Assembly: GCF_011602085.1 (NCBI RefSeq)
Contig: NZ_JAAONY010000002.1
Coordinates: forward strand, 1,674,001 to 1,738,000
Reading direction: 5' to 3'
Length of the DNA: 64,000 bases
Source of the DNA: Pseudoteredinibacter isoporae
GTDB taxonomy: Bacteria; Pseudomonadota; Gammaproteobacteria; Pseudomonadales; Cellvibrionaceae
Made by a program: the position numbers and the translations under genes. Each line of letters begins with the position of its first letter. Position 1 is the first letter of the stretch. Positions 29,801-37,229 of this stretch are shown one piece after another. The notes beneath the pieces are model-generated. The model was not told where the DNA came from, did not search any database, and saw only the letters and a list, made by a program, of their open reading frames with translations.

Positions 29801-32800
29801 GCGGCAGATTAACTCGAACATCGATGGCACCATTTTGCTCTTGAATACTGATCACACCGTTATTGTTAGTGTCTTCAAGAATAGTGAGCGACAAATTGGT
29901 ATTTAGATCACTGGTATCGGTTGTCACTTCCAAATTACTTTTTTCACCCGGGTTCCCGGCTGAATCTGTGACCGAAGCTTCAAGCTCCAGAGTGGAACCA
30001 TCAGGTGGCACCGGCAAGCTGACTTCAACAAGACCTGCATCAATTTGATCCTGGGTAATCACCTGACTCTGTTCTGGCCCTCCATCGACCTGATACACCA
30101 AGGTATCACCAACTTCTACACCGATAGGCAGAGTGACTTCAACGGTAATATCACTCTTTCCGCTTAACTCCGCATCATTCAATACACCGTCGTCAGGCGC
30201 ATTATCATCGACAATACGGATTTGTGGTGCAGACAAACCATTGGTATCCACCTCAACCGAATCATTTACTTCAAGGGAGGTGTTACCAGCCGCATCATTG
30301 AGTTTCGCAGTCACTTCAAACAAAGTGCCTTCTGCAGGCATCGGGTAGTCAACCAGTACCTCTCCTGCGGCAATCTGCGCATCACTCACTGTCACAACAC
30401 GCGGAGCACCGTTGTTATCATTGAGCACTAATGTATCGCCAGCTTCAGCATCGGCAGGCAATTCAACTCGAACGCTGAGCGAACCCTGTGCCTCGCTAGC
30501 ACTCAGTCGGCCATCATTGTTGCTGTCTTCAACAATGGTCACATCAAGGCCGTTCGACAAATCAGAAGTATCAACGCTGATCGACGCTTCAGTGCTTGGG
30601 CCTGCTACACCTGACTGCTCGACGTAAGCAGCAACCTCCAAGGTCTGACCATCCTGAGGAACAGGAATGGAAACACTCACTAGACCCGCATCAATATCTG
30701 CTTGAGTCAGCGTTGTTCTCACTTCAGTGCCGCCATCCACCTGATGCACAAGCTCATCACCGGCTGACAAACCCGAAGGTAATGTGAACTCAACACTCAA
30801 GTCACTAAGCCCATTGGCTTCGTCTTCATTCAAATAACCATCACCATCGCTGTCATCGATAAACTTAATCGATGGTGCACCTGCGACAGTAACAGATTCC
30901 ATATTCACACTATCGCTGACAGGATCCGAGCTGTTGCCTGCGTCGTCATGAATTTCAGCAGAAAACTCTACCGTTTGATTTGGTGCTGGTGCAGGTACTT
31001 CAACCGCTACCGAGCCATTTTGAATATCATTGTTGGTGAGTGTAATCGTGCGAGGATTACCATTGACCTCAAGAACCAGCGTATCGCCTTCGCTTGCATC
31101 CGGTGGCAATTGAACGTCTGCTGTAATGATGCTTGCTCCACCTAACTCTGCCTGAGTTAAAACACCGTCGTCATCGCTGTCTTCAACGACCGAAACTGAC
31201 AAACCAGTATTAAGATCCGGTGTTTTAGCGGTGACTTCATTTTCCCCTTCAGGGCCCTGCTCACCCGCTGCATCTTCCACTTTCGCTTTAACTGTTACAG
31301 TTTCACCATCATCAGGTGTCGGCACCATAACCGTGATTTTTTTATCATCGACCATTTGCTGCGTCAGCGGAACTTCTGTCTCAACGCCATTAACATCAAC
31401 AATAACTTTATCGCCCGGCTCCACATCCGAAGGCAGAATAATATCAACGGTGAGCTCAGTTTTTCCGGCGACCTCGTCATTATTCACTTCACCATTGCCG
31501 CTGCTGTCATCCACAAAAACAACGAGCGGAGCACCCATTGGCTGCAAGTCCATGGTCGCTGAATCGCGAACCTCATCACTTTGATTACCTGCCGCATCAA
31601 AAATTTGAGCGGTAACTTCTAAAGTTTGACCATGATCTAAAGCATCGACAGCAATCTCAACACGCCCGGCACTGATATCTGCATCGGAAACAATAATTTC
31701 TCGTGGCGACTGCCCAGTTGCTGAGATAATTAATTTGTCACCAGCACGACTGCCCTCGGGTAAATTAATGAGAACTTCAACAGTACCCGTCTGATTTGAA
31801 GACAGAAGTTCACTCGATGTGATTGAACCATCATCATTCGCATCTGTAAGCAATTCCACCGACAAGGCGGGACTCGCACCTTTAAAGTCCGTGACGTCAA
31901 TCAGAAGGGAGCCTTCAACCTCAGGACTATCAACACCGTTGGGAGCTGTAACGCGGGCTGATACTGTTAACTCGCTACCATCATCAGGCTGGGGAACCGT
32001 TATCGTCGTTTGCCCTTGCGATAAAATCACAGCCGTTACGGGAATGGAGGCTTCATTGCCATCAATGATGACCAACAATGTGCTTCCAAGCGGAGTCCCC
32101 GAAGCCAAGGTAATAACAACGTCTACCTCACCATCTGTATTTGCACTTGATTCTTCGAAGTTGACGTAACCGTCTTTATTGGTGTCTTCCACAAAAGAAA
32201 TTTGCGGCGATGGCGGTGCCGTGAGATCGACAGTATCTACAGTGAAAGGAACAGTATCACTGCTTTCCCCCACATTACCCGACTGATCAGTAACAACTAC
32301 CGTAACCTGATAATCACCATCCGGGGGTTCGGGGAGAATATTTGTAGGAACGGTAATTTCAACCGATGCCCCATCATTTGGACTGACCGCATAGTCAATG
32401 GTTTCTGTACTGCCGTCGGGCAAACTCACAGAAACAGTGACGGTATCACCGGGTTCGGTACCCGTTGGCAGTACCACTTGCACCTGTACGCCATCTGCCA
32501 GCTCTTGTTCATCAACCGAATCAACAGCTTCTGGAATTGTTACGATTGGCGCTGGAATGTCTCCAGGCACGCCAGGGGCTATTTCTCCAGGGGCAGTGGT
32601 ATCCACTGAAATACTGACCGGATCGCTCGGCAAACTTTCGTTGCCAACTGGGTCAACCACTGTGACTTCAATCGTGTAATTCCCATCAGGAGGTGACGGC
32701 AACGCGTTCACTGGAATGGTAATTTCCTGATTGCCAGCCCCGTCAGGGTTTACCGGAAACGTCATTTCGGTAGTTTCGCCATCTGGAGTCGTTACGGTGA

Positions 32801-34043
32801 CAATAATTTCATCACCGGGCTCAGTACCTGAAGGCAATCCAACCTGGACCTGAATGCCATCATCAAACTCTTCTTTATTCACGCCGTCTTGCGCTTCGGG
32901 AATTGAGACGGTTGGCTTTTCGGTACCGCCTCCTGGAGCGGTGGTATCAATTACGATGTCTTCAACCAAGGTGGTTGAATTACCCGCAGGATCTTCGGTT
33001 GTAACGGTAATTTGAGTTCCAGGCTCTTCAATCGGATTCGCAGGTGTTACCTGCCAGCCACCCTCAGGATCAACCGTAGTGGTTCCAATCACATTACCAT
33101 CCGGGTCCGTTACCGTTACGACATTCCCCGGCTCTCCGGTACCACTGATTGTTGGCGCCGTGTCATTTCCTGGTGGAAGCGGATCAATAGTGAGCAGCGG
33201 CTCAGAAATATCAATAGTGATAGTGGTACTGACCGAGTCACCGGCAGTGCCCGCAGGATTGAATGGCGTCGCAATAATATCGATCGTCTCGCCATCTGCA
33301 GGGAGCGGCAGATTGACCGATATGCTTCCAGCGTCAATATCCGCCTGTGTGATATCGGCTTCAACACCATTTACAACAACCGTCGAACCAGGGAACAAAT
33401 TATCTGGCAATTCGATAGTTACCGTTACTTGGCCATCATTTTCAGTTACGTTGATAAAGCCGTCGCCATTGATATCCTGCACAACGGTAATAAAACCCAA
33501 TGCACCCGGCGCCGGAATACCCAAATCATCCGTTGAGTTATCAATACTCGTTGCCGCATTGCTGTCGAACTGGGAAGCCGAAGATGAATCGAACCCAGTT
33601 ACGGGTAAAACCTGGCCACCGGTATATTCAAAACGTACACCGCCAGCCAAAGCGCTGCCACCCGCCCCGCCATCATCACCCGCAGCTGTCGGAGGAAGCA
33701 GTTCTTCAATACTCTCGCCACGTTCGATTGCTTCAATCAAACTCGCAAAGTCGATACTTTCTTCTTGATCAGGCGTTTGGCTGCCTTGTTGCTTCAGCCG
33801 TTCGATTAAGCTCTCATCAATCAATACCGACTGGTTGGCCCCCAGCGCTAAAGCGCCACCGGTAAGAAAACGCACGACAACGCTGGCATTGTCGGAAGTG
33901 TGCAGCGAATCACCAAGGTGTATCGGTACACCCAGTTGCAGAGACTCTCCATTTGTCAGGTTGTCGACAGCTCCTTGAATGGCAACAACAACGCCTGCTG
34001 ATGAAAGGTTTTGGGCGCTAACCCCAATGGATAGATCAACCAT
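20802..34043 (-). CDS. LapA-like giant adhesin with Ig-like repeats
   Basis: 4413 residues (about 450 kDa), acidic, apparently cysteine-free. Residues 1-75 (VVVAIQGAV, LQLGVPIHLGDSLHT, VVVRFLTGGALALG) match the retention module of LapA-type adhesins; PPTAAGDDG at 117-125 is a LapG-like Ala-Ala cleavage site. Residues 180-1590 hold Ig-like modules, ten with EF-hand-like loops (DSDGDGYLNEDE). Residues 1701-3377 are three 559-residue super-repeats of five Ig-like domains, with a shortened copy after. Residues 3715-4030 are three cadherin-like domains; from 4165 comes an EF-hand-rich module (PLVLDLDGDGTE) ending ILLDF, a plausible type I secretion signal. There are no RTX nonapeptides. AGGAAG precedes the ATG. 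Exporter, LapG and LapD genes are not in the window. Biofilm attachment is inferred. Confidence 0.9.
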   Translation of the reverse strand: MVDLSIGVSAQNLSSAGVVVAIQGAVDNLTNGESLQLGVPIHLGDSLHTSDNASVVVRFLTGGALALGANQSVLIDESLIERLKQQGSQTPDQEESIDFASLIEAIERGESIEELLPPTAAGDDGGAGGSALAGGVRFEYTGGQVLPVTGFDSSSASQFDSNAATSIDNSTDDLGIPAPGALGFITVVQDINGDGFINVTENDGQVTVTIELPDNLFPGSTVVVNGVEADITQADIDAGSISVNLPLPADGETIDIIATPFNPAGTAGDSVSTTITIDISEPLLTIDPLPPGNDTAPTISGTGEPGNVVTVTDPDGNVIGTTTVDPEGGWQVTPANPIEEPGTQITVTTEDPAGNSTTLVEDIVIDTTAPGGGTEKPTVSIPEAQDGVNKEEFDDGIQVQVGLPSGTEPGDEIIVTVTTPDGETTEMTFPVNPDGAGNQEITIPVNALPSPPDGNYTIEVTVVDPVGNESLPSDPVSISVDTTAPGEIAPGVPGDIPAPIVTIPEAVDSVDEQELADGVQVQVVLPTGTEPGDTVTVSVSLPDGSTETIDYAVSPNDGASVEITVPTNILPEPPDGDYQVTVVVTDQSGNVGESSDTVPFTVDTVDLTAPPSPQISFVEDTNKDGYVNFEESSANTDGEVDVVITLASGTPLGSTLLVIIDGNEASIPVTAVILSQGQTTITVPQPDDGSELTVSARVTAPNGVDSPEVEGSLLIDVTDFKGASPALSVELLTDANDDGSITSSELLSSNQTGTVEVLINLPEGSRAGDKLIISATGQSPREIIVSDADISAGRVEIAVDALDHGQTLEVTAQIFDAAGNQSDEVRDSATMDLQPMGAPLVVFVDDSSGNGEVNNDEVAGKTELTVDIILPSDVEPGDKVIVDVNGVETEVPLTQQMVDDKKITVMVPTPDDGETVTVKAKVEDAAGEQGPEGENEVTAKTPDLNTGLSVSVVEDSDDDGVLTQAELGGASIITADVQLPPDASEGDTLVLEVNGNPRTITLTNNDIQNGSVAVEVPAPAPNQTVEFSAEIHDDAGNSSDPVSDSVNMESVTVAGAPSIKFIDDSDGDGYLNEDEANGLSDLSVEFTLPSGLSAGDELVHQVDGGTEVRTTLTQADIDAGLVSVSIPVPQDGQTLEVAAYVEQSGVAGPSTEASISVDTSDLSNGLDVTIVEDSNNDGRLSASEAQGSLSVRVELPADAEAGDTLVLNDNNGAPRVVTVSDAQIAAGEVLVDYPMPAEGTLFEVTAKLNDAAGNTSLEVNDSVEVDTNGLSAPQIRIVDDNAPDDGVLNDAELSGKSDITVEVTLPIGVEVGDTLVYQVDGGPEQSQVITQDQIDAGLVEVSLPVPPDGSTLELEASVTDSAGNPGEKSNLEVTTDTSDLNTNLSLTILEDTNNNGVISIQEQNGAIDVRVNLPLGAQAGDSLRVEAAANTPTLVTLTAEHIADGYVDLALNSVSQGNDFVVSASVSDAAGNVSDPVTATALVEGQTQAKPSIRIVEDADGDGKITLNEIQGQVDVEVTLPATVRVGDSVVLKASNGEEFSEVVSQADLDRGSITFEVSPVADGETLSLESYIEDANGSAGESANESVEFATSASAAPVVTGIVDDVEPVAGTLQSGETSNDSRPVLEGLGESGDTINVFQDGNLIGKTTVQPNGTWQFEVPELSDGDFVFTASSTDQNGNESSQTAPFEFTLDTRTPSVIENFVGTDDVGRVTGPIANGSTIDDAAPTFSGEVQASEQTAGSTVTLIVRDENDNIVQTIEDIPLTQGANPGDPATWEATPEPALANGNYKVSAEVVDPAGNTSSETAPIEFTVDTTTPGAPSIVRVIDNEPTGEEEISHQGITNDTTPTVEGTGPNNAKVTLYSADPSGLTDAEKAAITLGSFDTGSDGNWSITPSALPDGNHTFYADAEAANGEISPATGPYSIEIDSSIPTPPDVGAPGVLIAEDDQGAVTGPINNGDTTDDSNPRLHGQVSEPNGQVTIIIDGGTPNETTATVDADDQGNWEYTPSLGDGEHTVQIAVTDEAGNGPSAPSDPLTFTVDTSGVTVSIDKAVDDVPTPGAPANSTEDISDGGLTNDNMPMIVGSAKVGAEVTLEVNGQTYGPVTADGNGQWQIQITDALPEGQVTFTATAQDATGNDVIDTFVLDVDTTASAEPIINNAQDNVGEVQGVLNDGDSTDDNVPQLNGTGTPGETIRIHQDGNVVDEVTVQPDGSWTYTPTTALPEGEYEFTATTVDEAGNESNPSDGFTVIVDRTAPEPIENFVGTDDVGRVTGPIANGSTIDDAAPTFSGEVQASEADAGSTITLIVRDENDNIVQTIEDIPLTQGVNPGDPATWEATPEPALTNGGYKVSAEIVDPAGNTSSETSPIEFTVDTTTPGAPSIVRVIDNEPTGEEEISHLGITNDTTPTVEGTGPNNAKVTLYSADPSGLTDAEKTAITLGTFDTGSDGNWSITPSALPDGDYTFYADAEAANGEISPSTGPYSITVDSSVPTPPDVGTPGVLIAEDDQGAVTGPINNGDTTDDSNPRLHGQVSEPNGQVTIIIDEGTPNETTATVDADDQGNWEYTPSLGDGEHTVQIAVTDEAGNGPSAPSDPLTFTVDTSGVTVSIDKAVDDVPAPGEPANSTSDISDGGLTNDNMPLIVGSAKIGSEVTLEVNGQTYGPVTADGNGQWQIQITDALPEGQVTFTATAQDATGNDVTDTFVLDVDTTASTQPVINNAQDNVGEVQGVLNDGDSTDDNVPQLNGTGTPGETIRIHQDGNVVDEVTVQPDGSWTYTPTTALPEGEYEFTATTVDEAGNESDPSDGFTVIVDRTAPEPIENFVGTDDVGRVTGPIANGSTIDDAAPTFSGEVQASEADAGSTITLIVRDENDNIVQTIEDIPLVAGPTSGDPATWEATPEPALTNGNYKVSAEVVDPAGNTSSETAPIEFTVDTTTPGAPSIVRVIDNEPTGEEEISHLGITNDTTPTVEGTGPNNAKVTLYSADPSGLSDAEKAAITLGTFDTGSDGNWSITPSALPDGDYTFYADAEAANGEISPSTGPYSITVDSSVPTPPDVGSPGVLIAEDDQGAVTGPINNGDTTDDSNPRLHGQVSEPNGQVTIIIDGGTPNETTATVDADDQGNWEYTPSLGDGPHTVQIAVTDEAGNGPSAPSDPLTFTVDTSGVTVSIDKAVDDVPAPGEPANSTSDISDGGLTNDNMPLIVGSAKIGSEVTLEVNGQTYGPVTADGNGQWQIQITDALPEGQVTFTATAQDATGNDVTDTFTLEIDTTASTQPVINNAQDNVGEVQGVLNDGDSTDDNVPQLNGTGTPGETIRIHQDGNVVDEVTVQPDGSWTYTPTTALPEGEYEFTATTVDDAGNESAPSDGFTIIVDRTAPEPIENFIGTDDVGQVTGPIADNSTIDDVTPTFSGEVQASEADAGSTVTLIVRDENDNIIQTIEDIPLTQGANPGDPATWEATPNPALDSGSYKVSAEIVDSAGNVSPETAPLNFTVDISSVSVNIEKAVDDVPASGQPAGSTEDIGDGGLTNDSTPLIVGTAKANSEVTLLVDGVSYGPVTADSNGQWQIPVTTALPDGTATFTATARDSAGNEASDTFTLEIDTTTPAAPLTLQGYDDQGVVTGNIVQGSTIDDAAPVFSGQAEPGATVHIYNNDQNGNQVRLGTTTADANGDWSLEVPLHFEANVEIPYSITVTQVDEAGNGESDPSAALNFILKGEIDIGIGGDFGVNDIDNDENTVSSEGVSGDNVGITAAPENLGTGDVVIQYSLTAGNTNGLFQIHNPTGVVSLARDATDADIGTYEVSITALTLQGETATDTFTINVTGNTVIDIIGALELRDRDDTANVITDAENAGDGVGITATVDRVQNGEVPIGYTLTSNPNNLFEIAPNGEITLARDVSASDVGSYDIEVNVITNQGRQASETFTVTVNGNTTLEPLSDNDTDSNAVYSNAAAGSLVGLTAIANDPDSNHTVSYQLGDNANGLFEIDSETGVVTLSRSVESSDLGDQVITVIAESSDGSSQQEDFTINVADPTYETSSNVLSGQWSGDAVANGSAQTLAGGSETSGTTSFTAVAGQNYDLSATLSVNEQTGAIDVAQVEVLDPDGNVVESQALQFNGNAESTVNISIAADSAGEYTVRVRNTAANNGLDRDLSIDTIAVAGADASRLITPLVLDLDGDGTETLSMAEGVRFDMNADGKLDATGWVASDDALLVYDRNGDQMINDGSELFGAATRKADGSLARDGFEALRELDSNADGVFDAADDHYSKLQLWQDLNSDGQVQNGELLALEDAGVISINLDANSNGTVDHGNIIGLSSSYRDADGNEHRVDDVWFAYDSGISDSVVSPGAGSLDIQDLVANGDSDILPESHNSIADIENAGFIAPQESADIEGLMTMEGFDSTVSNLEDAQKILLDF
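23240..23912 (-). repeat. Shortened fourth super-repeat in adhesin gene
   Basis: From 23912 the frame restarts with IENFIGTDDVGQVTGPIA, matching the first domain of each super-repeat. It then passes directly to a diverged copy of the fourth domain (NIEKAVDDVPASGQPAGS), skipping domains two and three, and leaves the pattern near 23240. Sequence divergence is greater than among the three full copies. The right-hand end is approximate. Confidence 0.75.
23913..25589 (-). repeat. Adhesin super-repeat, copy 3 (1677 bp)
   Basis: Residues 2819-3377. Starts IENFVGTDDVGRVTGPIA and holds five Ig-like domains. The stretch 24273-24602 is identical, base for base, to 25950-26279 in copy 2, exactly 1677 bp away. 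Confidence 0.9.
25590..27266 (-). repeat. Adhesin super-repeat, copy 2 (1677 bp)
   Basis: Residues 2260-2818. Same five-domain order as its neighbours: IENFVGTDD, APSIVRVIDNEPTGEEEIS, GVLIAEDDQGAVTGPINNG, VSIDKAVDDVPAPG and INNAQDNVGEVQGVLNDG. Confidence 0.9.
27267..28943 (-). repeat. Adhesin super-repeat, copy 1 (1677 bp)
   Basis: Residues 1701-2259. The most diverged of the full copies: QASEQTAGST instead of QASEADAGST in its first domain, and VDDVPTPGAPANSTED instead of VDDVPAPGEPANSTSD in its fourth. Confidence 0.88.
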
Positions 34044-34083
34044 GACAGCTTCCTGAATGCTCTAATAATGATTTACTCTCTGC

Positions 34084-34132
34084 CCGCATAGTGCGGTACA
34101 GCCAAAAGCAGTTGCTTTTTTCTGGCAACTGC
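34084..34132 (-). promoter_or_regulatory. Two tandem hairpins in the adhesin leader
   Basis: On the minus strand, GCAGTTGC (34125-34132) pairs perfectly with GCAACTGC (34108-34115) over a 9-nt loop and is followed by TTTT; then CCGCA-TAG-TGCGG-type arms occupy 34084-34096. They lie 41-89 bp before the adhesin start codon. The rest of the 705-bp gap 34044-34748 shows no gene, apart from the terminator at 34675-34709. The first hairpin looks like a weak terminator or attenuator. Confidence 0.4.
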
Positions 34133-34674
34133 ACTCCCTGAGCAAAGCGAGCTGACAAACGGTTTGTGTCGACCGAATTTCAACAATGGCCTTGCAGCAA
34201 CTCCAACAGCCCTTGCACCAACATTGGGCAAAGCTGAAATAATTTGTGCGGATTCGTAATTTCTGCGCACCGGAAACCGGATCGGCTGATGAACATAAAC
34301 TGAATAAAAGCCAGCAAGGAAAGGGGAAAGGCTGGATGACTAACGAGAACTATCCACTTGTTGCACTAAAAGAAACGAGACTTGATAACACTGCATGTTA
34401 AGGGCTTCTTTTACTGCAAAATTCCATGCTGTTTTAACTCCTTGGACCAACCGCGAACGTGATATGTACCACGCCGGCAATCGAATCATATTAAGTGGCC
34501 GGACAGGTTCAAGTAGCTCCGCATGAAAACCATACGAAGCTACCAGAGCTAAATATAAATGGTAGATTTGGACAAGGCGAAAGGACCAAAGCGACGAATT
34601 GAGTTAGCACTTTTGACTAGAGTTTGGAGTGTGGATTTTAAATGCTACAACAATAGTTGCCGTTAGTAGATCGA

Positions 34675-34709
34675 GAAAAACATGCAGTGATTTCAGAGCA
34701 ATCACTGCA
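34675..34709 (-). terminator. Terminator of the PatB-like gene
   Basis: On the minus strand TGCAGTGATT and AATCACTGCA form a perfect 10-bp stem with a 7-nt loop, followed by TGTTTTTCTC. It lies 40 bp past the stop codon. Confidence 0.85.
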
Positions 34710-34748
34710 CATTAAAAGACAAAATTTTCCAATTAGAGACCATTGGTT

Positions 34749-35882
34749 TTAAGGCTGCAACCTTTCCACAATCCTTTCAAGCTGGCTTTTAGGACAGGCA
34801 AAATTAATTCGGGCAAATCCGGCGGCACCAAAATCCACACCGGGAGAAGGTCCAACACCCCGCTCTTCAAACCATTGCTGATTGTTATCGGCATTCAGAC
34901 CTCGGGCGTCCAACCAAGCCAGGAAGGTTGCCTCCGATTTTTGCATTGATAATCCAGGAAGTTGTCCAACGGCATCGAACAAATAATCGCGATTTACACG
35001 TAAATAATTGATCAGCTCGGCATGCCATTCACGCCCGCCATTAAAGGCCGCCGTTGTCGCCAACAGCCCTAATACATTTGCCCAGGGCGCCAAGCCATTA
35101 GCTGCCTGCAAAAAGCGTCGGCGCAAACGTGCATTTGGAATAATCCCGAAGGACACGCCCAAACCGGCAATATTGAATGTCTTAGCTGCGGACATCAAAG
35201 TTACCGAACACTCTTGTAAAGAGTCCAGACTGAACGCGGGTGTGTGTTGTACGTCCGGCTCAAGAATTAAGTCACAATGAATTTCATCACTGACTAAAAC
35301 CAAATCGTTTTTTTCACAAATGTCAGCAAGCTGCTGCAAACTCTCCTTGCTCAGCACTTTGCCATTGGGATTCATTGGATTACACAAAATCATCATCTTG
35401 CAGTGCTTGCTCGCCGCCTGTTGCGATAGCCGCTCAAAATCCAATGCTGGCCCATGTTCATCTTGCACAACAGGAACCGTCAGACTCTCAAGCTGATGGT
35501 TTTTATGAACGTTTAAAATGGGCGGGTAATTAGGCGTCTGCACGACAATTCCCTCTCCGGCTTCGGTGAATGCTCGGCAGGCAATATTAAAGCCCGGAAC
35601 CACACCCGGCATCCAGACGATCCATTCTTCCGGTATTCGGCAACCGTGGCGATATTCCAACCAATCCACAATAGCCGCCCGCCCCTCTTCATAATCCTCC
35701 GGATTTAAATAGCCATATACCCCATGTTGATTAAAATCCATCATTGCTTCCTGAACAGAAGCCGGGACGGCGAAATCCATGTCGGCGACCCAACAGGGAA
35801 TAATGTCTCTGCCGTCGTAGCGTTTCCACTTCATGGAATGTTTTGGGTCTCTTTCAATCCGGGTATCAAATACTGAAGTCAT
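34749..35882 (-). CDS. patB: PatB/MalY-type PLP-dependent C-S lyase
   Basis: 377 residues, fold type I PLP enzyme. It opens FDTRIERDPKHSMKWKRYDG, has CWVADMDFAVP, VVQTPNYPPI, ILCNPMNPNGKVLS, LVSDEIHCDLIL and the PLP lysine in MSAAKTFNIAGLG. These match the PatB/MalY group, which cleaves cystathionine or cysteine conjugates to a thiol, pyruvate and ammonia. The start at 35882 (MTSVFD) follows AAGGCTCGTA; a longer in-frame start lacks support. Divergent from the ArsM-like gene. Confidence 0.9.
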   Translation of the reverse strand: MTSVFDTRIERDPKHSMKWKRYDGRDIIPCWVADMDFAVPASVQEAMMDFNQHGVYGYLNPEDYEEGRAAIVDWLEYRHGCRIPEEWIVWMPGVVPGFNIACRAFTEAGEGIVVQTPNYPPILNVHKNHQLESLTVPVVQDEHGPALDFERLSQQAASKHCKMMILCNPMNPNGKVLSKESLQQLADICEKNDLVLVSDEIHCDLILEPDVQHTPAFSLDSLQECSVTLMSAAKTFNIAGLGVSFGIIPNARLRRRFLQAANGLAPWANVLGLLATTAAFNGGREWHAELINYLRVNRDYLFDAVGQLPGLSMQKSEATFLAWLDARGLNADNNQQWFEERGVGPSPGVDFGAAGFARINFACPKSQLERIVERLQP

Positions 35883-36018
35883 TACGAGCCTTATAGCGAT
35901 GCCAGTGATAATTTTGTGAGTAAAGAATGACACAAATCATAGGGCTACCGTCTTGCACAGGGCAAGCAGTAGGGCTATGGTGCCTGCCATTATTGCAGAA
36001 TGCGAAAGGTATGCACCA

Positions 36019-37074
36019 ATGCGCGAAGACGTTAAAGAGTATTACGGAAAAACTCTGGCTGGCAGCGAGGATTTGAAAACCGATGCCTGCTGCACCCTGG
36101 AAGCTCCCCCTCAAAATATCCGGGAGATTCAAAAGAAGATCCACCCTGAGGTTTCAGGCCATTATTACGGCTGTGGCCTGATTATTCCCCAGGAAATCAA
36201 TGGCCTTAGAATTCTCGACCTGGGTTCGGGCTCGGGCATGGACGTGTACACGCTGTCCGCTATGGTGGGCAAAAGCGGCTATATTGTCGGCGTTGACATG
36301 ACCGACGAGCAATTGGCCATCGCTCGCCGCCATCGCGAATACCATGCCGAAGCCTTTGGCTATGAGCAATCCAACGTAGAATTCCACAAAGGCTATCTAG
36401 AGCAACTCGACGAGCTGAATCTGGAGCCCGGCAGTTTTGATTTGATCGTATCAAACTGTGTGATCAATCTCTGTCAGGACAAAGAAGCGGTTTTGAAACA
36501 CTGCCATCGCCTGCTCAAGGAAGGCGGCGAAATGTATTTCTCGGATGTCTACAGCGACCGTCGCGTGCCAGAATCCCTGCGGCAGGACCCGGAGCTGTAT
36601 GGCGAATGCCTGAGCGGTGCTCTGTACTGGAATGATTTCCATAACCTCGCTAAAAACTGCGGTTTTGCTGACCCCCGCTTGGTTGAAGATCGACCATTAG
36701 GCCTCAACAACGACTCCGTAATCGAGCGTATTGGCCACATTGGCTTTTACTCAGCAACCTATCGCCTGTTTAAGATCGATGACTTGGAGCCCGCCTGCGA
36801 AGATTACGGCCAGGCCGTAAAATACCTCGGTGGTATTGAGGAACAGGAGCAACAGTTCACACTGGACAAGCACCACCTTATTGAAAAAGGTCGACTGTTC
36901 CCGGTTTGCGGAAACACCTATCGAATGCTCAATGAAAGCCGTTTCGCCAAGTACTTTGAGTTCTATGGCAGCTGGGATCAGCACTTCGGCATTTTCGAAG
37001 GTTGCGGAAGCAGCCTGCCCTATGATCGGGTCGCGGCCCCCAATGAAAGCGATTCGGGAGGCGGTTGCTGCTAG
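36019..37074 (+). CDS. arsM: ArsM-like arsenite methyltransferase
   Basis: 352 residues. The class I SAM-binding domain shows ILDLGSGSGMDVYTLSAMVG, VGVDMTDEQLAIA, SNCVINLCQDKEAVL and LKEGGEMYFSDVYSDRRVP. Cysteines at 24-25, 52, 147 and 197 occupy places equivalent to the four As(III)-binding cysteines of ArsM enzymes (the ACC, YGCG, SNC and GEC contexts). The C-terminal domain is family-typical, and the chain ends GGGCC. It would methylate arsenite stepwise with SAM and thiols. No ars regulator or pump is adjacent. The start follows AAAGG at 9 bases; an in-frame upstream start at 35953 is possible. Confidence 0.8.
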   Translation: MREDVKEYYGKTLAGSEDLKTDACCTLEAPPQNIREIQKKIHPEVSGHYYGCGLIIPQEINGLRILDLGSGSGMDVYTLSAMVGKSGYIVGVDMTDEQLAIARRHREYHAEAFGYEQSNVEFHKGYLEQLDELNLEPGSFDLIVSNCVINLCQDKEAVLKHCHRLLKEGGEMYFSDVYSDRRVPESLRQDPELYGECLSGALYWNDFHNLAKNCGFADPRLVEDRPLGLNNDSVIERIGHIGFYSATYRLFKIDDLEPACEDYGQAVKYLGGIEEQEQQFTLDKHHLIEKGRLFPVCGNTYRMLNESRFAKYFEFYGSWDQHFGIFEGCGSSLPYDRVAAPNESDSGGGCC

Positions 37075-37229
37075 GCCCGGCGCTTAGACGCAGTTAACAC
37101 TTCCAGCAAAGACTTCCTGTAACGGTCAAAGCCGCAAGGTGTTTTGGCCTATTCCCCTGGCACGCCACTCCACATCAGGTGGCGTCTGGGGTACCATCGC
37201 TGCCTTTTGCTAGCGCCGGTATCGCCAAC

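Noticed and set aside
20898-33865. Many plus-strand frames opposite the adhesin
   Set aside because: They recur at 1677-bp steps with the repeats, as shadows of the coding strand would.
34073-34270. 65-codon frame upstream of the adhesin
   Set aside because: No start signal or recognisable protein, and it overlaps the leader hairpins.
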